The notes beneath the pieces were generated by a model. It did not search any database. It was not told the DNA's origin and saw nothing but the letters and a program-made list of their open reading frames with translations. The position numbers and the translations under genes are program-made. A DNA stretch of 64,000 bases from Streptomyces albipurpureus (GTDB taxonomy: Bacteria; Actinomycetota; Actinomycetes; Streptomycetales; Streptomycetaceae): assembly GCF_023701525.1 (NCBI RefSeq), contig NZ_JAMQAW010000007.1:108181-172180 (forward strand), read 5' to 3'. This document shows positions 34,780 through 43,528 of the stretch, one piece after another. Within the stretch, counting starts at the first letter, position 1; every line of letters begins with the position of its first letter.

Positions 34780-35274
34780 ATGGCGTACACAGACCCCGAG
34801 AGCCGCGTTCGTGAACTCGGTCTCGTCATCCCCGACTTCTCCGCCCGGCCCTACTACGGCGGCGACTACGGGTCGATGAAGCCCCACCACATCAGCGGCA
34901 ATCTCCTCTTCCTGGGGGGCCACACCGCGGACGACGCGGACGGCAACGTCCGCAACCCCGGGCGCTTGGGCGCGGACGTCACCATCGAGGAGGGCTACGA
35001 GGCCGCTCGGCTGACGGCGCTGAACTGCCTGGGCGGGATACGGCTGGCTCTGGGCTCCCTCAACCGCGTGAGTTCCCTTGTACGCTCTCTGTGTTTCGTG
35101 GTCACCACCCCGGAATTCGAGGATGTGCACAAGGTGTCGTCGGGGTCCACCGACCTCTTCCGCGATGTCTTCGGCCCCGAGGCGGGACTCGGCGGACGCG
35201 CCACCATCGGCGTGATGAGCCTGGCCCGGCGCAGCTGCTTCGAGAACTGGCTCACGGTCGAGATCGACGACTGA
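34780..35274 (+). CDS. RidA (YjgF/YER057c) family protein, long subfamily
   Basis: A 164-residue cytoplasmic protein with the RidA fold marks: HHISGNLLFLGGHTADD (36-52), the helix YEAARLTALNCLGGIRLALG, and GGRATIGVMSL, in which R140 stands where RidA uses its catalytic arginine. The extra N-terminal 20 residues and EIDD end place it in the longer Rid5-7-like groups, not the enamine-deaminase RidA core. Such proteins hydrolyse imine/enamine intermediates or serve in specific catabolic routes. First gene of a rightward set with a GntR gene and a gamma-glutamyltransferase gene; a GntR-type operator lies upstream. Confidence 0.92.
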   Translation: MAYTDPESRVRELGLVIPDFSARPYYGGDYGSMKPHHISGNLLFLGGHTADDADGNVRNPGRLGADVTIEEGYEAARLTALNCLGGIRLALGSLNRVSSLVRSLCFVVTTPEFEDVHKVSSGSTDLFRDVFGPEAGLGGRATIGVMSLARRSCFENWLTVEIDD

Positions 35275-35280
35275 CGCCGC

Positions 35281-35346
35281 CGCGCCTCGGGGTCGCCATG
35301 TTCCGCCGAGGGCGCTGTCCCGGCAGCGCGGCGACCCCGAGGCGCG
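35281..35346. promoter_or_regulatory. 17-bp perfect inverted repeat with nested hairpin
   Basis: CGCGCCTCGGGGTCGCC (35281-35297) and GGCGACCCCGAGGCGCG (35330-35346) are exact inverse copies; the 32-nt loop holds a second hairpin GCGCTG/CAGCGC. It begins 6 nt after the RidA stop and ends 35 nt before the GntR start, so it is a terminator or attenuator splitting the operon. Confidence 0.7.
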
Positions 35347-35381
35347 CCCCTCACCCACCCGACCCGACGAAAGGCCACCCG

Positions 35382-36125
35382 GTGCCCATCGACTGGACCC
35401 TGATCGCTCCCGAGGCCGGTCTCGGGCCGCACCGGCTCGCCGGACGGCTCCAAGGACTGATCGAGGAGGGGCGGCTGGCTCCCGGCGAGCGCATCCCGGC
35501 CGAACGGGAACTGGCCGAGGAACTCCGTATCTCCCGCACCTCCGTACGGGAGGCGCTGCGGGAGCTGGAACTGCGCGGGCTCGTGGACCGCAAACCCGGC
35601 CGGGGCACCATCGTCACCGGCGCGAACCGGCCTGACCTGCACCCCCGCCAGCTCGGCGACATGACCAACGCCGCGCGTCTGGTGCACGAGGTGATGGATC
35701 TGCGCTCGGCCGTCGAACCGCCCGTCGCAGCGCGGGCGGCGGTGCGCGCCACCGAAAGCGATCTCCAGCAACTCGCCGAACTGCTCTCCCGGGCCGATCG
35801 CGAACGCGACCGGGAGAATCTGGCCGCGCTCATCGAGCTGGACGGCGCTTTCCATGTCGCCGTCGCCCGGGCGGCCCACAACCCCATGCTCACCCGGCTC
35901 CTGGAAGCCACCAATGAATGGGTCGGCCCGTCGCGCGACCCCGCGTATCAGAGCACCGAACGCCTGGCCGCCTCCCTGCGCGGACACCGCCGTATCCTCA
36001 CGGCTCTCATCAGCCACGACAGCGACGCCGCCGCGCAGGCCATGGCCGACCACCTCAGCGAGGTCCAGGGCATGATCATCGGTGCGCTCGGCCGGGGGCT
36101 CGACGACCCCCCGACGCCGTCCTGA
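35382..36125 (+). CDS. GntR-family regulator, FadR/FCD subfamily
   Basis: A 247-residue regulator from GTG 35382 (AAAGG 7 nt upstream). The winged helix has GERIPAERELAEELRISRTS then VREALRELELRGLVDRKPGR (35-75). The C-terminal FCD domain (about 95-235) is all-helical with metal/ligand residues in EVMDLRSAVEPPVAARAAVR, DGAFHVAVARAAHNPML and GHRRILTALISHD: D, H, H and H positions of the FCD site are present. FCD regulators respond to carboxylic-acid pathway intermediates. The consensus operator at 34716 suggests it controls ridA and itself. Confidence 0.93.
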   Translation: MPIDWTLIAPEAGLGPHRLAGRLQGLIEEGRLAPGERIPAERELAEELRISRTSVREALRELELRGLVDRKPGRGTIVTGANRPDLHPRQLGDMTNAARLVHEVMDLRSAVEPPVAARAAVRATESDLQQLAELLSRADRERDRENLAALIELDGAFHVAVARAAHNPMLTRLLEATNEWVGPSRDPAYQSTERLAASLRGHRRILTALISHDSDAAAQAMADHLSEVQGMIIGALGRGLDDPPTPS

Positions 36126-36201
36126 TCAGGGATCCGGTCCCGCCCGTCCGTTCACCCCGCCGTACCAGGCGTCCGCCACCGTACTCAGGAAAGCCCTCGC
36201 C

Positions 36202-37809
36202 ATGCCCAAGCCCCTGTCCCCGCCCGCCCGGACCCGTTCGTACGGCCTGGCCACTCCCCATGCCCTGGCCACCGGCGCGGGCGATGCCGTCCGGCGTGAG
36301 GGAGGCAACGCCGTCGACGCGGCACTCGCCGCGGCGATCGCCCTCACCGTCGTCTATCCGCACCAGTGCGGTGTGGGGGGCGATCTCATCGCGCTCGTCG
36401 CCCTGCCCGACGGGCAGGTGATCGCCGTCAACGGCAGCGGCGCGGCACCGCTCGCCGCCACTCCGGACGCTCTGCCGGGTCCGCTGATGCCGGTGACCGG
36501 TCCGCACTCCGTGACGGTTCCCGGCGTCGTGGCCGGCTGGGCCACCCTGTCCGAACTCGCCGGCAAGCTGCCCTGGCGGCAGTTGTTCACCCAGGCCATC
36601 GCCTACGCCCGCGATGGTGTGCCCACCGCTCCCGGTGTGGCCACCGCGCTGCGCGAGGAAGCCGGTGAGCTGGTGTCCGACGACGGTATGCGTGGCGTCT
36701 TCTTCCCCGGTGGGGAGCCGCTCACCGCAGGGGTGACCCTGCGTCAGAGCGCGCTCGCCGAGTCGCTGGCACAACTGGCCTCGGACGGTCCGAAGGCGTT
36801 CTACGAGGGGTCTCTCGGGGCCGGGCTGGTCGCCCGGTTGCGTGAACTCGGCTCCCCGATGACCACGGACGACCTCGCCCGCCACGCTACCGAGACCGGC
36901 CCGCCGCTGTCGGCCGTCTTCCGCGGCGAGGAGTATCTGACGGCCCCGCCGAACTCCCAGGGCCTGCATCTGCTCCAGGCCCTCGGCCTCATCGAGCGCC
37001 TGCCCTCCGACGCCGATCTCCTCGGCGCCGACGCCCAGCTGACGGCCCAGGTCTTCGACGCGATCACCCATGACCGCGAAACCCACCTCGCCGACCCCCG
37101 GCACGTAGCGGTGCCGGTCGGCGAACTCCTCGGCTCGGCGCATCTGGACGCGCTCGCCGCCTCGATCCTCGCCCGGCCGCGTCCTCGCCCGCAGGCCGGG
37201 CCGGCTCCCCAGGCCGCCGCGTCGCGGCCCAGCGGTGACACGGTCGCCGTGGTCGCCGCCGACGACGAGGGATACGCGGTCTCCCTGATCCAGAGCCTGT
37301 TCCACAGCTTCGGTTCCGGCATCCTCGACCCCGCGAGCGGCATCGTCCTGCACAACCGGGGTTCCTTCTTCGACCTCGCCCCCCACTCCCCCAACCGCCT
37401 GACCGGCGGCCGCAGGCCCGCGCACACCCTGATGCCGGTCCTCACCCGCCGGAACGGCACCATCACCGGGGCCCACGGCACCATGGGCGGAAAGGCCCAG
37501 CCCCAGATCCACGCCCATCTCGCGCTGCGCCTTCACGCGGGCGACGACCCGGCGCTCGCGCTCGCGCGCCCCCGCTGGGTGATCGGCGGGCTCGGGGTCG
37601 ACGAGCCCGCAGGGGTGGCCTCCGTGGAGAGCACCGTGCCCAACGCCGCCGTGGCGGCCCTGCGCGGCAGCGGCTATCGCACCGAGATCCTGGGCGACCT
37701 GGACGAACAGGTCGGCCACGGACAGCTCGTACGCCGAACCCCTGAAGGTCATTTCCAGGCGGCGACCGACCCCCGCAGCGACGGCTCCGCCACGGCGACA
37801 GACGCCTGA
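36202..37809 (+). CDS. Gamma-glutamyltransferase family (Ntn) protein
   Basis: A 535-residue protein of the GGT/acylase family, whose members cleave themselves before a threonine. The expected self-cleavage Thr is T347 in RPSGDTVAVVAADDEGYAVS, followed by the small-subunit marks SLFHSFGSGI, RRPAHTLMPVLTRRNG and GAHGTMGGKAQPQ. N-terminal marks are VRREGGNAVDAALAAAIAL and HQCGVGGDLIALV. There is no signal peptide, so it acts in the cytoplasm, unlike classical secreted GGT; it may be an amidase/acylase for the pathway compound. Start at 36202 with AGGA 11 nt upstream. It follows the GntR gene by 76 nt and ends the set. Confidence 0.88.
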   Translation: MPKPLSPPARTRSYGLATPHALATGAGDAVRREGGNAVDAALAAAIALTVVYPHQCGVGGDLIALVALPDGQVIAVNGSGAAPLAATPDALPGPLMPVTGPHSVTVPGVVAGWATLSELAGKLPWRQLFTQAIAYARDGVPTAPGVATALREEAGELVSDDGMRGVFFPGGEPLTAGVTLRQSALAESLAQLASDGPKAFYEGSLGAGLVARLRELGSPMTTDDLARHATETGPPLSAVFRGEEYLTAPPNSQGLHLLQALGLIERLPSDADLLGADAQLTAQVFDAITHDRETHLADPRHVAVPVGELLGSAHLDALAASILARPRPRPQAGPAPQAAASRPSGDTVAVVAADDEGYAVSLIQSLFHSFGSGILDPASGIVLHNRGSFFDLAPHSPNRLTGGRRPAHTLMPVLTRRNGTITGAHGTMGGKAQPQIHAHLALRLHAGDDPALALARPRWVIGGLGVDEPAGVASVESTVPNAAVAALRGSGYRTEILGDLDEQVGHGQLVRRTPEGHFQAATDPRSDGSATATDA

Positions 37810-38186
37810 GCCGCGGACCGGTTCCTTCCTCTCGGCGGCGCTCGCGCAGCTCAGGAATCCAGTGGGGCAACGAGACCCGCAAGGGCCGACTCGACCTCGG
37901 ACAGCGCCGAGGACGCGAACCCGGGGGTGCCGTCGCTCGCTTGATGCGGCGCATCCTCCCCACGGCCGCGATCTGGTACTACGACCGTACGGATCAGCCA
38001 GAGCCGCGCTCACTGACCGCCTACGCCCACTGGCCCCGTCCATCGCCAAGGGAACCGGGCCGTCTGTCACTGAACTACCCCTGGGCGGGCGCTCACACGG
38101 CGATCTCGGCGGCGCGCGGTGCGATGGCGGCGGCGGTGGGAGATGCTGACGGCGGCGAGGAGCCGGCCCGACGAAACGCCCTGCCG
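37810..38186. other. Gap; faint coding remnant only
   Basis: A plus-strand stretch near 37940-38040 (RRILPTAAIWYYDRTDQPEP) looks like part of a regulator C-terminus but has no start and breaks off. Nothing else seen. Confidence 0.35.
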
Positions 38187-38522
38187 TCAAGCGGCGTGGC
38201 CCAAGGGCATCTGAGGCAGTAGGCGGGGAAATCGCAGGGTGGGGAACAGCTCTGCGGCCAGCCCCAGCAGCCGTAGTTGCTGGGGCGCCAGGCCCGTTAC
38301 CGATATCCGGTGGATCGGGCTGTCCTGTCGCTGCTGGTCGCAGAGCAGGTTCAGGCCGGAGACATCCATGAAGGTGGCGTCCTGCAAGTCCCAGGTCACC
38401 TCGGTCACCTCGTGCGGTAGCGCGGCGGCGGTGGCGCGGAGCGCGGGCACGGTGTGGTGATCGATCTCTCCGTGGGGAGTGATCCAGGCAGCGGTGCCAT
38501 CGATCATGGTAGTGACGCGCAT
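38187..38522 (-). CDS. STAS-domain anti-sigma factor antagonist
   Basis: A 111-residue single-domain protein, MRVTTMIDGTAAWITPHGEI onward, with the STAS strand-helix core and the phosphorylation loop DATFMDVSGLNLL, where S55 is the kinase target. Such proteins, when dephosphorylated, bind anti-sigma kinases and free a SigB-type factor; Streptomyces has dozens. The end MPLGHAA is variable. The start at 38522 follows a GGGGGC run; no kinase or sigma gene is adjacent, so its partner is encoded elsewhere. Confidence 0.9.
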   Translation of the reverse strand: MRVTTMIDGTAAWITPHGEIDHHTVPALRATAAALPHEVTEVTWDLQDATFMDVSGLNLLCDQQRQDSPIHRISVTGLAPQQLRLLGLAAELFPTLRFPRLLPQMPLGHAA

Positions 38523-39264
38523 CTTGGGCGGAGCCCCCTTCCGGGGGTGGTGAGCCCACAGGCGAAACGCCCGAAAGGGCGGCCGACGATGGCGGGAGCT
38601 GAATGCCCGGAGTGGGGGCAACGCCCAGACCCCAAGGGCCGGACGTTCACGGTGCCGGCCCGTCTCATGTCCGCCCATCGTCGCACGACAGGATCCGTAT
38701 GAACCCCGCCCAGTCCATGGAACCCCCCACCGCACATCGCACATCGCACATCGCACAAAGCAGCGCCGAGGGCGCGGGGCGTTGTCATCAGGTCTCCGGG
38801 GGCCGGCCACCCGTGCCGGCGTCATCGGACCGGTGTAGGGGCCTGGGTGTGGGACCGGGTCCCCCGCCCCCGCCCGGTTCGGCGGTGTGCGACTCGGGTT
38901 CGGCTCCGCGGACGGTGGGCACGGTGCTGCCCTCGGAACCCTCCGGACCGCTGGCCGGGTCGGCGGCCGTCCGGCCCCTACGCGAATCCGCGCAGGGGCC
39001 GGGGCCACTCCGGGAAGGCACGCCTTCACCGCGATCTGACGACCACGACCGTCGGGTTCCCGCTTCCGCCGTGCCCGCACCTGGCCGGGCGGGTCTGCCC
39101 GCGGCGGATGCCACACCGCACGGTGCGGGAGTTCAGCGAGCGGAGCAGGCACGGCGAGGCTCCGAGCCGCCAGTCCGAGGGCCTTGGGAGCGGAACGTCT
39201 CGTCGCTCTCGATCCTGGCCCTGTTCCTGGCGGACTCCGCGTTCGGCAGTGGACCGGAGGCAGG
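38523..39264. other. Gap with a heptamer repeat, no gene recognised
   Basis: Convergent/upstream region between the STAS gene and the aldehyde dehydrogenase stop. Apart from the repeat at 38731-38757, only GC-driven open frames are present. Confidence 0.4.
38731..38757. repeat. Nearly four tandem copies of CGCACAT
   Basis: Units at 38731, 38738, 38745 and 38752 (the last lacking its final T). A simple heptanucleotide repeat upstream of the STAS gene. Confidence 0.9.
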
Positions 39265-40599
39265 TCAGGCGACGGTCCGGATGAGCTTCTTGTTGACGAA
39301 CTCCTCGATCCCGGGCCGGCCGAGTTCGCGGCCGAACCCGGAGCGCTTGACACCGCCGAAGGGCAGTTCGGCGCCCTCGGCGCCGACCCCGTTGACGAAG
39401 ACCATGCCGGCCTCGATCTGGTTGGCGACCCGCTCAGCCTGCGCTGGGTCGGTGGTGAAGACGTACGAGCCGAGACCGTAGGGGGTGTTGTTGGCTATCC
39501 GCACGGCGTCCTCCTCGTCGGAGGCGGGGAAGACCATCGCCACCGGGCCGAACAGTTCCTCCCGGGCCGCCGTGTGCTCGGTGGTGAGCCCGGTCAGGAC
39601 ACCAGCCGGGAAGTAGGCACCGCGCCGCTCGCCGACGCTGTGCAGGATCGCTCCCTGGGCCACGGCCGCGTCGACCTGCCGGCCCAGGTTCTCGGCTGCG
39701 GCGGCCGACGACAGCGGCGCACCGCTCTCGCTCGCGAGCAGCCTGGCGGTGAACCGCTCGACGAACTCGTCGTGGAGGTGGTCGAGGACCACGAACCGCT
39801 TGGCGGCGTTGCAGGCCTGGCCGGTGTTGTCGAGTCGGGCGGCGACGGCGGAGTCGACGACCGCGTCGAGGTCGTCGGTGGACAGGACGATGAAGGGATC
39901 GGAGCCGCCGAGTTCGAGGACGACCTTCTTGAGGTGCCGTCCGGCGATCTCCGCGACGGCCGCGCCGGCCCGCTCCGATCCGGTGAGTGAGACTCCCTGG
40001 ACCCGGGGGTCGGCGATGACCTCGGCGATCTGCTCGTTGGTGGCGTACACGTTGACATAGGCCCCGGCCGGGAAACCGGCCTCGGCGAACAGCTCTTCCA
40101 GCAGCGCCGCGGTAGCCGGGCACTGGGGCGCGTGCTTGAGCACGATGGTGTTGCCGAGGGCGAGGTTGGGGGCGGCGAAGCGGGCGACCTGGTAGGCGGG
40201 GAAGTTCCAGGGCATGATGCCGAGGAGTACACCCACCGGGCCGCGCCGAAGGACGGCGGTACCGGGACCGGAGACGACGTCGAGTGGTTCGTCGGCGAGG
40301 AACTCCTCGGCGTGGTCGGCGTAGTACCGGTAGATGTCGGTGCAGAAGTCGATCTCGCCCTCGGCCTCCTGGAGCGGCTTGCCCATCTCGCGGACAATGC
40401 TCGCGGCCAGTTCGGCCCGGTGCTCGGTGTGCAGATCGGCGAGCCGTCGCAGCAGTGCGGCTCGCTCGGCCACGGAGCTGGCGCGTCCCCAGGCGGTAGC
40501 CGTGTGGGCGGCGTCGACGGCCGCCGTCACCTCGGCGTCGGTGGCGGTGGGGTAGGTAGCGGTGACCACACCGGTGGTCGGGTCGGTAACGGCGTACAT
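39265..40599 (-). CDS. Aldehyde dehydrogenase (succinate-semialdehyde dehydrogenase-like)
   Basis: From ATG 40599 (AGGAGG 4 nt upstream; a second ATG directly before it is too close) 444 residues are encoded. The NAD(P)-site PWNFP (130-134), general base E229 in VVLELGGSDPFIV and nucleophile C263 in NTGQACNAAKRFV are in place, as is the C-terminal ELPFGGVKRSGFGRELG. Length and the SGPGTAVLRRGPVGVLLGIM stretch fit the Sad/GabD2-type group that oxidises succinate semialdehyde or similar. Third gene of the permease-ADH-ALDH operon, 91 nt after the ADH gene; it should oxidise the aldehyde made by that enzyme to an acid. Confidence 0.93.
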   Translation of the reverse strand: MYAVTDPTTGVVTATYPTATDAEVTAAVDAAHTATAWGRASSVAERAALLRRLADLHTEHRAELAASIVREMGKPLQEAEGEIDFCTDIYRYYADHAEEFLADEPLDVVSGPGTAVLRRGPVGVLLGIMPWNFPAYQVARFAAPNLALGNTIVLKHAPQCPATAALLEELFAEAGFPAGAYVNVYATNEQIAEVIADPRVQGVSLTGSERAGAAVAEIAGRHLKKVVLELGGSDPFIVLSTDDLDAVVDSAVAARLDNTGQACNAAKRFVVLDHLHDEFVERFTARLLASESGAPLSSAAAAENLGRQVDAAVAQGAILHSVGERRGAYFPAGVLTGLTTEHTAAREELFGPVAMVFPASDEEDAVRIANNTPYGLGSYVFTTDPAQAERVANQIEAGMVFVNGVGAEGAELPFGGVKRSGFGRELGRPGIEEFVNKKLIRTVA

Positions 40600-40690
40600 C
40601 ATGCCTCCTGGAGTCGGTCGGGGACGGCCGCGGCCTGTGTCGTCCCGGGGTGTGTGGGTGCGTGTGCCGCGCGCCGGGTGGAGGAGCGGC

Positions 40691-41791
40691 TCACGGCTCA
40701 AGAATCGTTCGGACGCCGGTGTTCGACCGGAGATCGTCGAAGGCGGCCGCCGCCTCGTGCAGGGGACGGGTACGCCCGACCAGGTCGTCCAAGGGCAGTC
40801 GGCCGGCCAGGTAGAGGCGGGCCAGTTTCGGGATGTCGATCTCCCCGATGCTGGAGCCGTAGTTGCAGCCGAGGATCCGCTTGCCCTGGTCGGCGAGGTC
40901 GAACGGGTCGAACTCGGCGGTCGCGCCGGTCGCCGCCATGCCCACGAGGACCGCCGCCCCGCCTGAGGTGAGCATGGCCGGGAGGGTGCCGATGACCTTG
41001 GGGCTTCCGATCGCCTCGAAGGCGTAGTCCACCCCGCCGAACTCTTCCTGACACCAGGCGGCGACATCGGTCCCGGCACCGTCGAGGGTGTGGGTGGCGC
41101 CGAACTTCCGTGCTGTGGCGAGGCGTTCGGGTGAGAGGTCGACGGCGATGACGGGGTCGGCTCCGACCAGGCGCAGACCCATCACGACGGAGAGTCCGAC
41201 TCCGCCCGTGCCGATGACCACCGCGGACTCGCCGGGGCGGACGCCCGCGGTGTTCACGACGGCGCCGACGCCGGTGGTGACGGAGCAGCCGAGAAGGGCA
41301 CCGATGTTGAAGGGGAGCTCGTCCGGGACCTTCACCGCGGCCACTTCCGGTACTACCAGCCGCTCGGTGAAGGCGCCCAGTCCGAGGTAGGGCCACACCG
41401 GCTCGCCCTGGTCGTCCGCGAAGGGGGTGCTGCCGTCGGGGAGCATGTTGGCGACGGCCTTGGTGCCGGTGCACAGCCATGCCATCCCGGCCACGCATTT
41501 GCGGCAGCGGCGGCAGGGCGCGAACCAGGACAGGACGACGTGGTCACCGGTCTTCAACGAGGTGACGCCGGCTCCGACCGCGGTCACCACTCCGGCCGCC
41601 TCATGCCCGAGGACCAGCGGGCGGTCGCTGGGCCAGTCGCCCGTGACGACATGCAGGTCCGAGTGGCACACGCCCGCTGCGCGTACGTCGATCTCGACCT
41701 CACCGGGCCCGGCGGGCCTGAGCGACACCTCACGTGAGCCCAGCCCTGAGAGGGGGTCGAAGACGATGGCGGGGGAGAGTTTCGACGGCAT
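40691..41791 (-). CDS. Zinc-dependent alcohol dehydrogenase (class III-like MDR)
   Basis: A 366-residue NAD enzyme. Catalytic zinc ligands C42 and H63 (VCHSD; GHEAAGVV) with a third cysteine in LLGCSVTTGVGA, structural zinc ligands C93, C96, C99 and C107, and the Rossmann motif VVIGTGGVGLSVV are all present. The FAPCRRCRKC and GCNYGSSIGEIDIPKLARLY blocks fit the class III/aryl-alcohol branch. The start at 41791 overlaps the permease stop by one base (TGATG), so it is coupled. It supplies aldehyde to the following dehydrogenase. Confidence 0.94.
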   Translation of the reverse strand: MPSKLSPAIVFDPLSGLGSREVSLRPAGPGEVEIDVRAAGVCHSDLHVVTGDWPSDRPLVLGHEAAGVVTAVGAGVTSLKTGDHVVLSWFAPCRRCRKCVAGMAWLCTGTKAVANMLPDGSTPFADDQGEPVWPYLGLGAFTERLVVPEVAAVKVPDELPFNIGALLGCSVTTGVGAVVNTAGVRPGESAVVIGTGGVGLSVVMGLRLVGADPVIAVDLSPERLATARKFGATHTLDGAGTDVAAWCQEEFGGVDYAFEAIGSPKVIGTLPAMLTSGGAAVLVGMAATGATAEFDPFDLADQGKRILGCNYGSSIGEIDIPKLARLYLAGRLPLDDLVGRTRPLHEAAAAFDDLRSNTGVRTILEP

Positions 41792-43293
41792 CACGGTGCC
41801 TTCACCTTCTCAGTGGTCGGGGTTGCGGGGTCGGTGGCAGCGGCGGCGGGGAGTTTGGCGTGGGGCTTGGCGATCGCGACGTAGAGCAATCCGGCGACGA
41901 AGAGGACGGAGAAGACCAGGATCACGGCCCAGACCTGGACCCAGCTGCCGTCGGCCGGGGCGAGCTCGACACGCGGCCAGGCGATGTTGACGGCCTCGAA
42001 GAGCAGCCACACGACGGCGAGCACGTTGATCACCAGGCCGGTTCGTCCTAGCTTGAACAGTCCCGCGGCGGGGTTCCACCGGCCCGTCAGCCTGGCGACG
42101 AGCGCCACGACCGCCACCGTGAGGAAGATGAAGTAGAAGCCGCCGGAGCCGAAAGCGATCAGGGTCGCGGCTGCGTTGCCGTTCAGCCCGAGCAGGAGTC
42201 CGAGGCTGGCGAGCACGGCCGTCGCGATGAGCGAGACGTACGGGATCTGGCGCGGCCCGACGGTGGCGAGCTTCGATGAGAAGGGCAGCTGGCGGTCACG
42301 GGCGAAGGAGTAGACGGCGCGGCCGATGTACGTCTGGATCGAGATGGCGCAGGCGAAGAACGCGATCAGGATGAGGAGGATGAAGGGCTTCTCGCTCCAT
42401 CCGCCCAGTCCCTGTGTCACGGCGGTGAAGACCGGGTCGGCCAGTGCGCCGGACACGGCGTCCTCGGGTTTGCGCAGGGCGAGGGTCACGGCGAGCCCGG
42501 TCAGCAGGACGGTGAAGGCGACGAAGAGGTAGGCGCGTAGGAGTGCCCGGGGGACGCTGCGTCGCGGGTGCTCGGTCTCTTCGGCGACCTGTGTGGTCGC
42601 GTCGAAACCCAGGAAGGCCCAGCCGGCGACAGCGAGAGCGGTCAGGAAGCCCGCGAGCGCGGATCCGCCGGAGACCGACTCCGCGCCCAGTGTCTCGAAG
42701 AGGATCCCGAAGCCGTTGTTGTGCACGAAGACCAGCAGGAACACGCTCACCGCGATGGAGGCGACGCCCTCCGCGATGATGCCGGCGTTGAGGAAGTGCT
42801 TCACCGGGTTGACACCGAGGAGGTTGATCCCGAGAGCCACCGCGACGAAGACCACACCGAGGAGCACATGGGTGGCCGCGGAGAGCGTGCCGTCGCCGAA
42901 GAGCATGTGGAGCCAGCTCGCCCCCAGGTAGGCCACGGTGGTCAGGGACGCCACGGCGGAGGCGAGGTAGATCCAGCCGACCAGCCAGCCGAGCCGTGGT
43001 CCGCCCAGCCGGCGCACCCACTGGTAGACCCCGCCCGTGATGGGGAACTGGGACGACAGCTCCGCGTAGACCACGGCGACCATCAGCTGTCCGAGGAAGG
43101 CGACGACGACCGCCCAGATCCAGGCGGGGCCGGCGAAGACGAAGCCCAGCTGGACAACGGCGTAGACCCCGACGACGGGCGAGATCGTCGCGAATCCGAT
43201 CGCGAACACCGCCCACGCGGACAGGGTCCGTTTCAGCTCCTGCTGGTAACCGTACTCGGCGAGTTCGCCGGCGTCGGTGCGAGTGTCGTCCAC
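41791..43293 (-). CDS. APC-family amino acid/amine permease
   Basis: A 500-residue carrier with twelve membrane helices. The first helices show LSAWAVFAIGFATISPVVGV and YAVVQLGFVFAGPAWIWAVV, and helix 6 the GFDATTQVAEETEHP motif of amino acid-polyamine-choline transporters (GABA-permease branch). First gene of the leftward permease-ADH-ALDH operon and divergent from a TetR gene. The set reads as uptake of an amine or amino-alcohol followed by two oxidations; GABA/gamma-hydroxybutyrate or an amino alcohol are candidate substrates, but this is inference. Confidence 0.92.
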   Translation of the reverse strand: MDDTRTDAGELAEYGYQQELKRTLSAWAVFAIGFATISPVVGVYAVVQLGFVFAGPAWIWAVVVAFLGQLMVAVVYAELSSQFPITGGVYQWVRRLGGPRLGWLVGWIYLASAVASLTTVAYLGASWLHMLFGDGTLSAATHVLLGVVFVAVALGINLLGVNPVKHFLNAGIIAEGVASIAVSVFLLVFVHNNGFGILFETLGAESVSGGSALAGFLTALAVAGWAFLGFDATTQVAEETEHPRRSVPRALLRAYLFVAFTVLLTGLAVTLALRKPEDAVSGALADPVFTAVTQGLGGWSEKPFILLILIAFFACAISIQTYIGRAVYSFARDRQLPFSSKLATVGPRQIPYVSLIATAVLASLGLLLGLNGNAAATLIAFGSGGFYFIFLTVAVVALVARLTGRWNPAAGLFKLGRTGLVINVLAVVWLLFEAVNIAWPRVELAPADGSWVQVWAVILVFSVLFVAGLLYVAIAKPHAKLPAAAATDPATPTTEKVKAP

Positions 43294-43475
43294 GTTGGTC
43301 TCCTGTGCGGGTGCTGCGCGCTGTTTCGTGTGCGCGGGCGGTGCCCGTGCCGCGGGTTGGGAGTCGGCGCGGGTGCGCCACAGGCGCCGGTTCGAGGGGG
43401 TGATGGTGCACCACTCCCCCGCCGCTGGGGGCGATCTCTCACCCCTGAGCTGCGGTTTTCTATAACCCTACCGCT
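43294..43475. other. Promoter side of the permease operon
   Basis: Upstream of the permease start the DNA falls to ordinary GC with TTTTCTATAACCCTACCGC near 43456-43474, a plausible leftward promoter. No gene. Confidence 0.4.
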
Positions 43476-43521
43476 ATTGGTCGCATGGCCAATTGCCGAT
43501 TGGTCACTCACTCAATAGCAT
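43476..43521 (+). promoter_or_regulatory. TetR promoter (leaderless) with overlapping operator ATTGGTC-N4-GGCCAAT
   Basis: -35 TTGCCG (43493-43498), 17-bp spacer, -10 TAGCAT (43516-43521); the ATG follows 7 nt later, so the message is leaderless. An imperfect palindrome ATTGGTC (43476-43482)/GGCCAAT (43487-43493) overlaps the -35, a third ATTGGTC copy lies at 43499, and GCTATTG/CAATAGC (43473, 43513) brackets the whole. Binding there would block both divergent promoters. Confidence 0.6.
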
Positions 43522-43528
43522 TCGCTCC

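Noticed and set aside
36202..37809. Considered as a secreted classical GGT
   Set aside because: No signal peptide or lipobox at the N-terminus.
36076..38559. 827-codon minus-strand frame over the gamma-glutamyltransferase gene
   Set aside because: No family, no start signal; antisense to a well-supported gene.
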